Of a DNA stretch of 64,000 nucleotides, positions 54,094-61,429 are shown piece after piece. The stretch's first letter is position 1. Every line of letters begins with the position of its first letter. The translations under genes and the position numbers were made by a program. The stretch is from an uncultured Polaribacter sp. (GTDB lineage: Bacteria; Bacteroidota; Bacteroidia; Flavobacteriales; Flavobacteriaceae): NCBI RefSeq assembly GCF_947497125.1, contig NZ_CANMFI010000005.1, positions 62,001 through 126,000 of the forward strand. Direction: 5' to 3'. Below the pieces are notes generated by a model. The model ran no database searches and was not told the DNA's origin. It saw nothing but the letters and a program-made list of their open reading frames with translations.

Positions 54094-54510
54094 ATGCAAA
54101 AAATAGAACAATTTTTAGACTCAAAAGATATTCGAGTTACGGCAATGCGATTATTGATTTATAAGTTTCTTGCCGAAAAACAAGTTGCTGTTACATTAAG
54201 CGATATTGAAAATGCTTTCGAAAAAGCAGATAGAACAACTTTGTACAGAACGATAAAGACGTTTGAAGAAAAAGCAATTGTACATAAAGTAGATGATGGA
54301 ACAGGAATTACGAAATATGCACTTTGCGAACAAGGATGCAATTGCGAGATTGAAACGGATTTACACTTGCATTTCCATTGCAATAATTGTAATGAAACTG
54401 TTTGTTTGACAGAGCATAAAATTCCTCAAATAAAAGTTCCTGACGGTTTTGTTTCAGAAAATGTAAACTTGGTTGTAAAAGGTATTTGCGATAAATGTAG
54501 TGGTCAATAA
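54094..54510 (+). CDS. Fur family transcriptional regulator
   Basis: 138-aa metal-responsive repressor. The N-terminal winged helix has DIRVTAMRLLIYKFLAEK and KADRTTLYRTIKTFEEKAIV. The metal-binding part has DLHLHFHCNNC (His-rich then CxxC) and a second CxxC (ICDKCSGQ), as in Fur/Zur proteins with a structural zinc site. It starts 6 bp after the receptor stop, in the same transcript. The two TTGCA-type boxes at 51494 and 54511 are the likely operators. Zur or Fur role cannot be decided. Confidence 0.92.
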   Translation: MQKIEQFLDSKDIRVTAMRLLIYKFLAEKQVAVTLSDIENAFEKADRTTLYRTIKTFEEKAIVHKVDDGTGITKYALCEQGCNCEIETDLHLHFHCNNCNETVCLTEHKIPQIKVPDGFVSENVNLVVKGICDKCSGQ

Positions 54511-54529
54511 ATGCACTTCCATTGCATTG
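54511..54529 (+). promoter_or_regulatory. Candidate Fur-family operator 2
   Basis: ATGCACTTCCATTGCATTG shares the right part CCATTGCATTG and the left TGCA with the box at 51494-51512. It lies between the Fur-family stop and the methyltransferase-like gene, so that gene may have its own regulated promoter. Confidence 0.5.
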
Positions 54530-54563
54530 GTTTTTATAGCATTTTTACATAAAATTAGAAATT

Positions 54564-55148
54564 ATGTTGCTATTCGCTTTTCTCATATTATATTTTTTGT
54601 TGGTTTTTGTTTTAAGGTCTTTATTGCTTTGGAAAAAGACAGGAATAAATCCGTTAACGTTTAAAAAAACAGATAACGCTCACGATTATAATGGTAAGGT
54701 TTTCACTTTTATCACAGTTTTTGAGCTTATTGTAATTGGATTCTATGCTTTCAAAAATGAATGGTATGAATATTTACTTCCATTTTGGTATTTAGAAAAT
54801 CTCATTTTACAAAAAATTGGTTGGATATTTTTGTTTGTATCGTTAATTTTAGTTTGGATTTCTCAAAGCCAAATGGCAAATTCTTGGAGAATAGGAATTG
54901 ACGAAAAGAACAAAACTAAATTGGTAACAAAAGGTGTTTTTTCAATTTCAAGAAACCCAATATTTCTCGGAATTATGATTGCCAATATTGGATTATTCCT
55001 TGTCATTCCAAATGCGTTTACTTTACTAATAGTCTCATTATCTACTTTAAGCGTGAATACACAAATTAGATTAGAAGAAGAGTTTTTAAAGCGTGAATTC
55101 GGAAATGAATATATAGAATACTCTGAAAAAGTAAGACGCTGGATTTAG
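54564..55148 (+). CDS. Isoprenylcysteine methyltransferase-like (ICMT/PEMT) membrane protein
   Basis: 194-aa membrane protein with five or so hydrophobic segments and the family motif FSISRNPIFLGIMIANIGLF near residue 128, followed by the E-x-E-F helix (LEEEFLKREFGNEYIEYSEK). It belongs to the ICMT/PEMT-like methyltransferase superfamily, whose prokaryotic members have mostly unknown substrates. In Bacteroidota these genes are often found beside metal-related TonB operons. It is the last gene of cassette C9. Confidence 0.83.
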   Translation: MLLFAFLILYFLLVFVLRSLLLWKKTGINPLTFKKTDNAHDYNGKVFTFITVFELIVIGFYAFKNEWYEYLLPFWYLENLILQKIGWIFLFVSLILVWISQSQMANSWRIGIDEKNKTKLVTKGVFSISRNPIFLGIMIANIGLFLVIPNAFTLLIVSLSTLSVNTQIRLEEEFLKREFGNEYIEYSEKVRRWI

Positions 55149-55314
55149 TTATAGAATTAAAATAGTTAATCGGAATTGCCAACGCACAAAGCCATACACA
55201 TTTCCAGTCGCATCATCCACGCTTCGCCCAAACTGTAAAAGAGTATGTCTTGCCAACGCTCACATCTGAACTAAATAACAAACATCGGAAAACCAAGCTG
55301 AACGTGAAAAGCAC

Positions 55315-55517
55315 TATGCACAACAATGTATATAAAACATAGCTAATATAGGCTTTCCGAGAGGTTTTTGTATATTTACTAAGTCCGCCAAATTTTTATT
55401 TTTGTATATTTAGAAATTAAAAGATAAATAGAAAAAATAAAAAATCGGCTCGTGTTTAATCCGAAACGATAGTGTCTTTTTACACGCTACGTTTCATATA
55501 CGGAGACGTTGGCAGTA
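55315..55517 (+). repeat. attC-like site 9, long form (C9/C10 junction)
   Basis: 203 bp, close relative of site 3. L-box arms GTATATAAAACATAGC / GCTACGTTTCATATAC: compared with site 3 the third base changes on one arm and the partner base changes on the other. Crossover G is 55508. Confidence 0.85.
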
Positions 55518-56189
55518 ATTAAAAACCGAAAATCACGTTAGAAAATTAAGCTTTAAATAATAAAAATTGAAAATTATGAAAACCATTAAAAAAGTATCTC
55601 TAATTATTTGTATATCTCTTTTATTAGCTTCTTTTACAGAAGAGAAAGGTAATTCTTTTATTTTCCCAATTAACGAGAAATTTAATCCCAAAATTACCTC
55701 TGAATTTGGAATTAAAAAACATCCAATATTAAAAGTTGAGAAAATGCATAAAGGAATTGATATTATCGCAGATGAAAATGCGAACATTCAATCTGTGGGA
55801 AAAGGAAAAGTTATTGAAATATCTGAAAATGATAGCAAATATGGAAAATATGTGATTATTGAACATAAAAATAAACTTAAAACGTTTTACGCACATTTGA
55901 ATTCAATTAGTGTTGAAAAAAATCAAACAGTAAATTCTGGAGAAAAAATTGGAATTATAGGAAAAAGTGGACGTACAATATCTGAACAGTTACATTTTGA
56001 AGTTTTGAAAAATGGAAAAAGCTTAAATCCATTAGAATTTATAGTTGTGAAAAAATAACTACTGCCAACAACATATATAATTTATTGCTGGCTTTTTGCT
56101 TACTTACGAAAATCCTCGCGGATTTTCTTTGTCTGTAATTATTTACTAAATTAGTGCTAAATTCACGCAACAAATCATATATAAACACG
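55509..56189 (+). mobile_element. Cassette C10 (M23 peptidase)
   Basis: 681 bp starting TTGGCAGTAATT and ending TACTGCCAAC before its attC arm. One gene; lead of 58 bp. Confidence 0.85.
55567..56058 (+). CDS. M23 family metallopeptidase
   Basis: 163-aa exported LytM-type peptidase that would cut peptidoglycan cross-links (or a related peptide). A signal peptide (about residues 1-21) is followed by a single M23 domain with all metal ligands visible: HKGIDII (HxxxD), YAHLNSI and LHFEVLKNG (HxH-type end). No N-terminal coiled coil or LysM is present, so it is a minimal enzyme. Function in cell-wall turnover or in attack on other bacteria is open. Confidence 0.92.
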   Translation: MKIMKTIKKVSLIICISLLLASFTEEKGNSFIFPINEKFNPKITSEFGIKKHPILKVEKMHKGIDIIADENANIQSVGKGKVIEISENDSKYGKYVIIEHKNKLKTFYAHLNSISVEKNQTVNSGEKIGIIGKSGRTISEQLHFEVLKNGKSLNPLEFIVVKK

Positions 56190-56197
56190 TTGGCATT
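56060..56197 (+). repeat. attC-like site 10 (C10/C11 junction)
   Basis: 138 bp. L-box arms ATATATAATTTATTGC / GCAACAAATCATATAT, hairpin GAAAATCC TCGC GGATTTTC. Crossover G is 56189. Confidence 0.85.
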
Positions 56198-56251
56198 CAT
56201 TGATAAGCAAGATTCGGAAAAAAAATAGAATATAAATTTTAGAATTAAAAT

Positions 56252-56458
56252 ATGATAACTAAAAAAAAAATATTGCGAATAACTCTTTTGACAATGTTAT
56301 TATTTTTCTTTTTGCTATTAAAAGGTTATCTAGTTGAGATTCCTTTTGGAACACATCAAGGAGGAATTATCACTATGAAATATGGAGGAATAATACTTTT
56401 TATGGGAATTATTTCAGGAATATTAATTAAGAAATATTATCCAGAAACTTCGGAATAA
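56252..56458 (+). CDS. Small two-helix membrane protein
   Basis: 68 aa with two membrane segments (residues ~10-30, LTMLLFFFLLLKGYLVEI, and ~47-62, GGIILFMGIISGILI) and a short polar tail. No family recognised. The spacing from the cassette start is 62 bp. Confidence 0.65.
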   Translation: MITKKKILRITLLTMLLFFFLLLKGYLVEIPFGTHQGGIITMKYGGIILFMGIISGILIKKYYPETSE

Positions 56459-56554
56459 TTTAGAATTCAAAATTCCAGAAATTGCGAAAATCTTACTCAA
56501 ACGGAATTGAAAAATATTGCGGAATAAAACGTTGACTAAAAAAACTTTATAAAA

Positions 56555-56716
56555 ATGAAAAAATACTTAATATTATTAACCTTTATTATATTCTATGGAT
56601 GCACAGATAAAGATGAAATTTGTACATGTGAGTATGAAACACATGATGCGCACGGAAATACGTTTTTTCAACAAGTAGATTATCCTTGTGAAGTTTCTCC
56701 TTCTCCATGTGAATAA
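56555..56716 (+). CDS. Small lipoprotein (53 aa)
   Basis: MKKYLILLTFIIFYGC is a classic lipoprotein signal peptide with the lipobox cysteine at position 16. The mature part is only 38 residues: TDKDEICTCEYETHDAHGN and then a short tail with two more cysteines ending SPSPCE. Five cysteines in total. It is too short for a usual ORF cut-off but is convincing because of its signal peptide and ATG. No family recognised; the CxC and paired Cys suggest a small disulfide-bonded domain. Confidence 0.68.
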   Translation: MKKYLILLTFIIFYGCTDKDEICTCEYETHDAHGNTFFQQVDYPCEVSPSPCE

Positions 56717-56761
56717 ACTTCTAGTTGAATTTTAAAAAGATTAATGGCCGAAAAACAACGA

Positions 56762-56897
56762 AATGCCAACACCGTATATAATTTATTGCTAGTTCTAGCT
56801 TACTTACGAAAGTCCTCGCGGACTTTCTTTCCGGTTTTTATTTGCTAAATTAGGTGCTTAAAACACGCAACAAACCATATACAAGACCGTTGGCATT
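56762..56897 (+). repeat. attC-like site 11 (C11/C12 junction)
   Basis: 136 bp. L-box arms GTATATAATTTATTGC / GCAACAAACCATATAC; the inner hairpin is GAAAGTCC TCGC GGACTTTC, a paired change relative to GAAAATCC/GGATTTTC in site 10. Crossover G is 56889. Confidence 0.86.
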
Positions 56898-57406
56898 CAT
56901 TGACGAACGAACTCAAAATAACATTATGAAAAATATAAAAGAACTAAATAAACTGACTAAAAAAGACCATTTAAAAATTCTGATTTTCGTTGTGACGGTC
57001 TTAATCGCTCGAACTATTTTTTCAGATTGGGAACATTTTAAAGCAGGATTATTTGGATTTTAAAATGACACCTTCGACTTTTAGTTCGCTTGCGGAATCA
57101 GAAACTGAATTGAAAGAAAAACGGGACTAAATGCGGAATTTAGCCAGTTGCGGAATTGCTCACTCAATCGGAATTGAAAAAGTTTACGGAATAAATCGCT
57201 GACCGAATTTACTCAAACGCAGGAAAATCTGAAAACGGAATTAAGCCTAATAATTAAAAGTCTGAATAAAACAACGAAATGCCAACACCGTGTATAAAAA
57301 ATTGCTAAATTTAGCTTAATCAAAAGTTAGTGCTTTTTTATGTACTACTGATTTTCCGTTGGAAAATCCTCGCACATAAAATAGCAACTTTCTATACACA
57401 AACACG
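56890..57406 (+). mobile_element. Cassette C12
   Basis: 517 bp starting TTGGCATTCATTG and ending AATGCCAAC before its attC arm. One small ORF (45 aa) and ~210 bp of AT-rich sequence with GCGGAATT copies and no ORF. Confidence 0.8.
56926..57063 (+). CDS. Very small membrane protein (45 aa)
   Basis: MKNIKELNKLTKKDHLKILI opens a basic N-terminus followed by one membrane segment (LIFVVTVLIARTIF) and the tail SDWEHFKAGLFGF. The frame stays open back into the attC site (to 56854), but only the ATG at 56926 lies inside the cassette proper. The end resembles the tails of small flavobacterial membrane proteins annotated as hypothetical. Moderate confidence only. Confidence 0.55.
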   Translation: MKNIKELNKLTKKDHLKILIFVVTVLIARTIFSDWEHFKAGLFGF

Positions 57407-57414
57407 TTGCAAAA
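57278..57414 (+). repeat. attC-like site 12 (C12/C13 junction)
   Basis: 137 bp. L-box arms GTGTATAAAAAATTGC / GCAACTTTCTATACAC, inner hairpin ATTTTCC GTT GGAAAAT, like site 8. Crossover G is 57406. Confidence 0.83.
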
Positions 57415-57842
57415 CATTGTCGAGCAAGTTTTCGGAAACAACTCAAGTTCGTAAAATAAGGAGGAAAATGTTGAGTTTTTATGGTTTAAAAACTGAATTT
57501 CTGAAACACTCTCTCGCTAATCATAAATTTTATCATAATGTGGAATTGAGAAATTTTGTGGAATTAAGCAGCTTTCGAAATTGAGCAAGTTTGCGGAATT
57601 TTTACTCGAATGTAATGATCTGAATTTATGTTCCATTATTACGGAATTGAGCTACTTTCGGAATTAACAATCGCTCGGGAAATTAGCTGTATGGAAAATA
57701 AAAAAACAACGATTTTGCAACAACGTGTATAAAAAATTGCTAAATTTAGCTTAATTAAAAGTTAGTGCTTACTTGCAAACAACAATTTTCCTGCGGAAAA
57801 TGGCCGTTTGCTTTAATCGCAACTTTCTATAACACAATCACG
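57407..57842 (+). mobile_element. Cassette C13, no convincing ORF
   Basis: 436 bp starting TTGCAAAACATTG and ending TTTTGCAAC before its attC arm. The longest frame that starts inside it is 38 codons (MLSFYGLKTEFLKHSLAN...), sharing the HSLA peptide or its DNA (CACTCTCTCGCTAAT) with C7, C8 and C18. Several CGGAATT repeats. Confidence 0.72.
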
Positions 57843-57850
57843 TTGTGCGT
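57713..57850 (+). repeat. attC-like site 13 (C13/C14 junction)
   Basis: 138 bp, like site 7 (inner hairpin GCAAAC...GTTTGC, extra base in the right L-box arm). Crossover G is 57842. Confidence 0.82.
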
Positions 57851-58615
57851 CATTAAACACTGAACCTATGAAAAACATTTTGAATATTTTATTTTGTGTA
57901 TTAAGTTTAATTGGATATTCACAGGAAAATGAAAGTTTATTTTTAAAAAATGGAATTTATAAAACATTTTTTGACTTCAAATCAAAAATTGCAAATTCTG
58001 AAATTGAATTCTCTAAAAGTCAGTTAAAAAACAATCTATCTCCTGCATTTCAACTTAGATATAAAAATGGAAAAAGAGTAAAGAATATTTTTTGTGTTTC
58101 GAATGGAAAGGAATTATTTGTACGTGGAAAAGGAATAAAAAAGAACTTTAAGGAAAAAAAGCGTGGAAAAATAGTTATTGACCCCAATGATTATCTTTTA
58201 GCATATTTACAAAATAATAAATTCTTATATTTTGAGCACTTTTTCATGAGTACAGGAAGTGCATTTCTTCCTATAGGAAAAATGTATATGAGAGGAATAA
58301 TATATGATTCTACAATCGAGAAATTTATCATTTTCAAATATGGAACTGATGTCAAAGAATTCTTGAATAGAAACAAAATCTCTCTATTAAAAAAATATAA
58401 TCTGACAAAAGAAAAAATCGCCCTTGAAATAGTTAGAGAAATAATGTTAGAAATTTTTAATAAAGAAGGAAAATAAAACAATAACGAACGCACAACACCG
58501 TGTAAAATTAATTGCTAGTTCAAGCCTGCTTACGAAAATCCTCGCGGACTTTCTATCTGTGTTTTATTTACTAACTTTAGTGCTTAAAACACGCAACTAA
58601 TCTTACACAAACACG
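57843..58615 (+). mobile_element. Cassette C14
   Basis: 773 bp starting TTGTGCGTCATT and ending ACGCACAAC before its attC arm. One gene, starting 25 bp inside. C19 starts with the same TTGTGCGTCAT. Confidence 0.84.
57868..58476 (+). CDS. Exported protein of unknown function (cassette C14)
   Basis: 202 aa with a signal peptide (MKNILNILFCVLSLIGYSQ). The mature part opens ENESLFLKNGIYKTFFDFKS, includes FQLRYKNGKRVKNIFCVSNG and a glycine-rich FMSTGSAFLPIGKMYMRG, and ends in a basic helix. This pattern (NGIYKTFFDFKS, then several strands) is typical of small flavobacterial exported proteins without a family name. I do not recognise it further. Confidence 0.72.
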   Translation: MKNILNILFCVLSLIGYSQENESLFLKNGIYKTFFDFKSKIANSEIEFSKSQLKNNLSPAFQLRYKNGKRVKNIFCVSNGKELFVRGKGIKKNFKEKKRGKIVIDPNDYLLAYLQNNKFLYFEHFFMSTGSAFLPIGKMYMRGIIYDSTIEKFIIFKYGTDVKEFLNRNKISLLKKYNLTKEKIALEIVREIMLEIFNKEGK

Positions 58616-58624
58616 TTAGCTGTA
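58488..58624 (+). repeat. attC-like site 14 (C14/C15 junction)
   Basis: 137 bp. L-box arms GTGTAAAATTAATTGC / GCAACTAATCTTACAC: compared with site 1 the base pair at position 6 is switched on both arms. Crossover G is 58615. Confidence 0.86.
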
Positions 58625-59592
58625 ATATGCCCCAAACATTATGAATAAAGGAACAATTCAAACACTTTCTAATATTTTTCCTTCGTTTTTTGCGAAAAAA
58701 TTCTATAATAGACTATTACATCCTCAAGTAAAAAAAATACGAACTAACGAACTTGAAACTTTAGAAAAAGCGGAAAAGGAAGTTTTATCAATCCAAAATA
58801 ATAATATTCAATTATATAAATGGGGAAATGGAGAAAATAAAATTCTTCTTGTTCACGGATGGGAAGGTCAAGCTGGAAATTTTTCTGACATTATTGAAAA
58901 ATTATTAGTTGAGAATTTTACCATTTATTCTTTTGACGGACCTGGACACGGAAATAGTTCTGGCGGAAAAAATATAATGTTTGAATATCTTGATACGGTT
59001 GACAAAGTAATTACAAAGTTAGACATCAAAAATATTGTAAGTCATTCATTTGGAAGTGTTGTAACTACATTTGCATTATCTCAAATACCAAATCATAAAA
59101 TAGAGAAATATGTTCTTTTAACAACACCTCATACTTTTAGGAATTATGTATTAAATATTTCAGGGAAAATAGGAATTAGCAACAGAGCTATTAATATTTT
59201 TTTGAAAAAAATTGAAAAAGAAAGGAACGAAAAAATAGATGAACTTGATGTATGTAAATATGTGCAAAAAGCAAACGTAGAAAAAGCAATAATAATTCAC
59301 GATATAAATGACCGAATAATACCAATTTCAGAAGCTAAAGAAGTTGCAAAAAAATGGAAAAAGGCTGAATTGGTTGAAATCACGAATACTGGACATTTTA
59401 AAATGTTAAGAACACCAGAAATTGCAGAAAAAATAATAGAATTTATAGGAAATAAAAATACTACAGCTAACACCGTGTAAAAAAAATTGCTGGTAAAAGC
59501 CTACTTACGAAAATCCTCTCGGATTTTCTTGGTTTGTGTTTTATTTACTAACTTTAGTGCTTAAACCACGCAACTTTCCTTACACAAACACG
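58616..59592 (+). mobile_element. Cassette C15 (alpha/beta hydrolase)
   Basis: 977 bp starting TTAGCTGTAATATG and ending TACAGCTAAC before its attC arm. One gene starting 25 bp inside; its last codons run into the attC site. Confidence 0.85.
58641..59480 (+). CDS. Alpha/beta hydrolase
   Basis: 279-aa serine hydrolase of the alpha/beta fold. Oxyanion region VHGWEGQAGNF (HGW), nucleophile elbow SHSFGSVV with the Ser near residue 140, acid in HDINDRIIPISEAK, and catalytic His in ITNTGHFKMLRTPEI near residue 258. No signal peptide, so cytosolic. Substrate unknown. The final residues NTTANTV and the stop codon are encoded by the attC R'' and spacer bases (59462-59480), so the cassette end supplies its stop. 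Confidence 0.88.
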   Translation: MNKGTIQTLSNIFPSFFAKKFYNRLLHPQVKKIRTNELETLEKAEKEVLSIQNNNIQLYKWGNGENKILLVHGWEGQAGNFSDIIEKLLVENFTIYSFDGPGHGNSSGGKNIMFEYLDTVDKVITKLDIKNIVSHSFGSVVTTFALSQIPNHKIEKYVLLTTPHTFRNYVLNISGKIGISNRAINIFLKKIEKERNEKIDELDVCKYVQKANVEKAIIIHDINDRIIPISEAKEVAKKWKKAELVEITNTGHFKMLRTPEIAEKIIEFIGNKNTTANTV

Positions 59593-59601
59593 TTGTAAAC
59601 A
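59462..59601 (+). repeat. attC-like site 15 (C15/C16 junction)
   Basis: 140 bp. L-box arms GTGTAAAAAAAATTGC / GCAACTTTCCTTACAC, hairpin GAAAATCC TCTC GGATTTTC. Crossover G is 59592. Confidence 0.84.
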
Positions 59602-59618
59602 ATTAAAATTGAATAATT

Positions 59619-61088
59619 ATGAAAATAAATTTAAGTCTATTAGCAATTATAATGATTGTCTTTTCTTGTTCTACAAATGAAAATGGCTCGAACATAGAAG
59701 TTTTACCTGTACCTCCATCGAACTTATCAGGCGAACTTTCTGGAGACAATCAGGTTACACTTTTTTGGACTGACAATTCAACTAATGAAAATGGTTTTAA
59801 AATTGACCGTAAAGAAAATAATAATGACTATTCACTAATTGGAACTGTAAACACTGATATTACGAGTTTTATTGATAATGAACTTAATATCAGCACTTCC
59901 TATACCTATAGAATATATTCTTTTAACGATGTTGGAAGTTCATTGACCTATTCTAATCAGATCACTATTAATACTGACGAACCAATAGCATTACCTGTTG
60001 TTACAACCAATGAAGTAACAGAAATATCATACACTAATGCTTTATGTGGTGGTAATATTACTTCTGATGGAGGAGCTGTTATAACAGAAAGAGGTGTGGT
60101 TTGGAGTACTTCTACGAACCCAACGATTAATTTGGATACAAAAACTATTGACGGAAATGGAGATGGAGAGTTTACTAGTAATTTAACAGACTTAATCGAT
60201 GGAACTATTTACTATATCAGAGCTTATGCTAGCAATAGTGAAGGGACTTCCTATGGTAATGAATTAACTTTTACAACTGTTGCTGTCACAATACCAGAAT
60301 TAGCAACTAATGATGTCTCAGAAATCACTTCCACTACCGTAGTTTCTGGTGGTAATATTACTTCTGATGGAGGAGCTGCTATAACAGAAAGAGGTGTGGT
60401 TTGGAGTACTTCTACGAACCCAACGATTAATTTGGATACAAAAACTATTGACGGAAATGGAGATGGAGAGTTTACTAGTAATGTTTCGGGATTATCTTTT
60501 AATGTTGACTATTTCATTAGAGCATATGCAACTAATAGCACAGGTACAGCTTATGGCAATGAAATAGCCTTCACAACCACTTATGGCATAGGAGAAGTAG
60601 GACCTGCTGGTGGTTTTATTTTTTATGACAAAGGCTTTTATAGTGATGGATGGCGCTATTTGGAAGCAAACCAAACCGATTATTCTACAGAAGGTGTGGT
60701 TTGGTGGAATGGTACTTGGAATTATCAAAATGAAACAGGTATTTCTCCAAATTCTAATCTAGGAGATGGTAAAGCCAATACTCTGCTTATCATTGCAGCC
60801 AATAATAATCTAAATAATGCTGCAAAAGTTTGTAACGATTTTATAAATAATGGTTATAGTGATTGGTATTTGCCCTCAATTGGTGAATTAGAGTTAATGT
60901 GCCAAAATCTTTACAGTGAAGGGATTGGAAATTTTGCTGATAGTTTTTATTGGAGTTCAACAGATACTAATCAAATTCACAACGCACATTGGATCCAATT
61001 TCCACATTCACCTGAACCTAATTGTATTCTTCGAACTGATGTTGGTAGAAATATGGCAAATTTAGTGCGTCCTATAAGACAGTTTTAA
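59619..61088 (+). CDS. FN3-repeat lipoprotein with C-terminal Lcl/DUF1566-like domain
   Basis: 489 aa. Lipoprotein signal peptide (lipobox VFSC), then a fibronectin type III domain (~residues 33-118, PPSNLSGELSGDNQVTLFWT), two tandem ~100-residue modules with near-identical cores (each containing GGNITSDGGA and ITERGVVWSTSTNPTINL; DNA repeats at 60047-60182 and 60347-60482), and a C-terminal Lcl-like/DUF1566 domain (GYSDWYLPSIGELELMCQN, SFYWSSTD). It would be a surface-exposed anchored protein, perhaps for adhesion or carbohydrate binding. No T9SS tail. Confidence 0.88.
   Translation: MKINLSLLAIIMIVFSCSTNENGSNIEVLPVPPSNLSGELSGDNQVTLFWTDNSTNENGFKIDRKENNNDYSLIGTVNTDITSFIDNELNISTSYTYRIYSFNDVGSSLTYSNQITINTDEPIALPVVTTNEVTEISYTNALCGGNITSDGGAVITERGVVWSTSTNPTINLDTKTIDGNGDGEFTSNLTDLIDGTIYYIRAYASNSEGTSYGNELTFTTVAVTIPELATNDVSEITSTTVVSGGNITSDGGAAITERGVVWSTSTNPTINLDTKTIDGNGDGEFTSNVSGLSFNVDYFIRAYATNSTGTAYGNEIAFTTTYGIGEVGPAGGFIFYDKGFYSDGWRYLEANQTDYSTEGVVWWNGTWNYQNETGISPNSNLGDGKANTLLIIAANNNLNNAAKVCNDFINNGYSDWYLPSIGELELMCQNLYSEGIGNFADSFYWSSTDTNQIHNAHWIQFPHSPEPNCILRTDVGRNMANLVRPIRQF
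60047..60482 (+). repeat. 136-bp direct repeat inside the C16 lipoprotein gene
   Basis: Copies at 60047-60182 and 60347-60482, exactly 300 bp apart, differ at one position only (T60079 versus C60379, Val to Ala). The sequence between and after the copies is much more different, so only this core was homogenised, by gene conversion or recent duplication. Confidence 0.92.
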
Positions 61089-61293
61089 TTCACTCAATTA
61101 TGAAAATCTACTTTTTATTTTTAGTCTATAGTTTTGAGTTCTTTCTGATTCAAACTTAATATAAGATAGGTTTAAAGCACAAATGAAACTACATAATAAT
61201 GGCAGTTATTAGAAAAAATAATTACTAATTTTATAGAGAATACTAAATAGGCTATTTATGATGTTGTGTTTGAAAGAAAAAAATTAAATAAAC

Positions 61294-61429
61294 TGTTTAC
61301 AACAATGGCTATAAGTAATTGCTACAAATCGCTTACTTTGGACATTCCACAGGAATTTCCAACTTGGTGTGTACTTGCAAAGTTAAGTGCTAAAACACGC
61401 AACTACTCATAGCCGAGACCGTTGGCATT
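61294..61429 (+). repeat. attC-like site 16 (C16/C17 junction)
   Basis: 136 bp. L-box arms GGCTATAAGTAATTGC / GCAACTACTCATAGCC. Four positions differ from site 1, each compensated on the other arm, and the two A/C mismatches are kept. Hairpin GGACATTCC ACA GGAATTTCC. Crossover G is 61421. Confidence 0.86.

Larger units (their letters stand above)
51316..55508 (+). mobile_element. Cassette C9, four-gene metal/TonB operon
   Basis: 4193-bp cassette, the largest here. It starts TTGTGCATAATG and ends TATGCACAAC before its attC arm. Its first 137 bp (51316-51452) and last ~320 bp (55190-55508) are close relatives of those of C3. The cargo is DUF6660 protein, TonB receptor, Fur-family regulator and a methyltransferase-like membrane protein with their own promoter and a candidate operator. 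Confidence 0.85.
56190..56889 (+). mobile_element. Cassette C11 (two small envelope proteins)
   Basis: 700 bp starting TTGGCATTCATTG, ending AATGCCAAC before its attC arm. Contains two small genes without an attC site between them. C12 and C17 begin with the same TTGGCATTCATT. Confidence 0.82.
59593..61421 (+). mobile_element. Cassette C16 (FN3 lipoprotein)
   Basis: 1829 bp starting TTGTAAACAATT and ending TGTTTACAAC before its attC arm. One gene plus about 205 bp of AT-rich sequence with no ORF between its stop and the attC site. Confidence 0.84.

Noticed and set aside
56854..56925. Upstream start for the small C12 protein
   Set aside because: These codons lie in attC site 11 and the previous cassette; the ATG at 56926 is inside C12.
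57330..57584. 84-codon ORF across attC site 12
   Set aside because: It begins inside the attC site and the translated product includes the recombination site. Only the last 38 codons lie in cassette C13, in a family where frames are not conserved.
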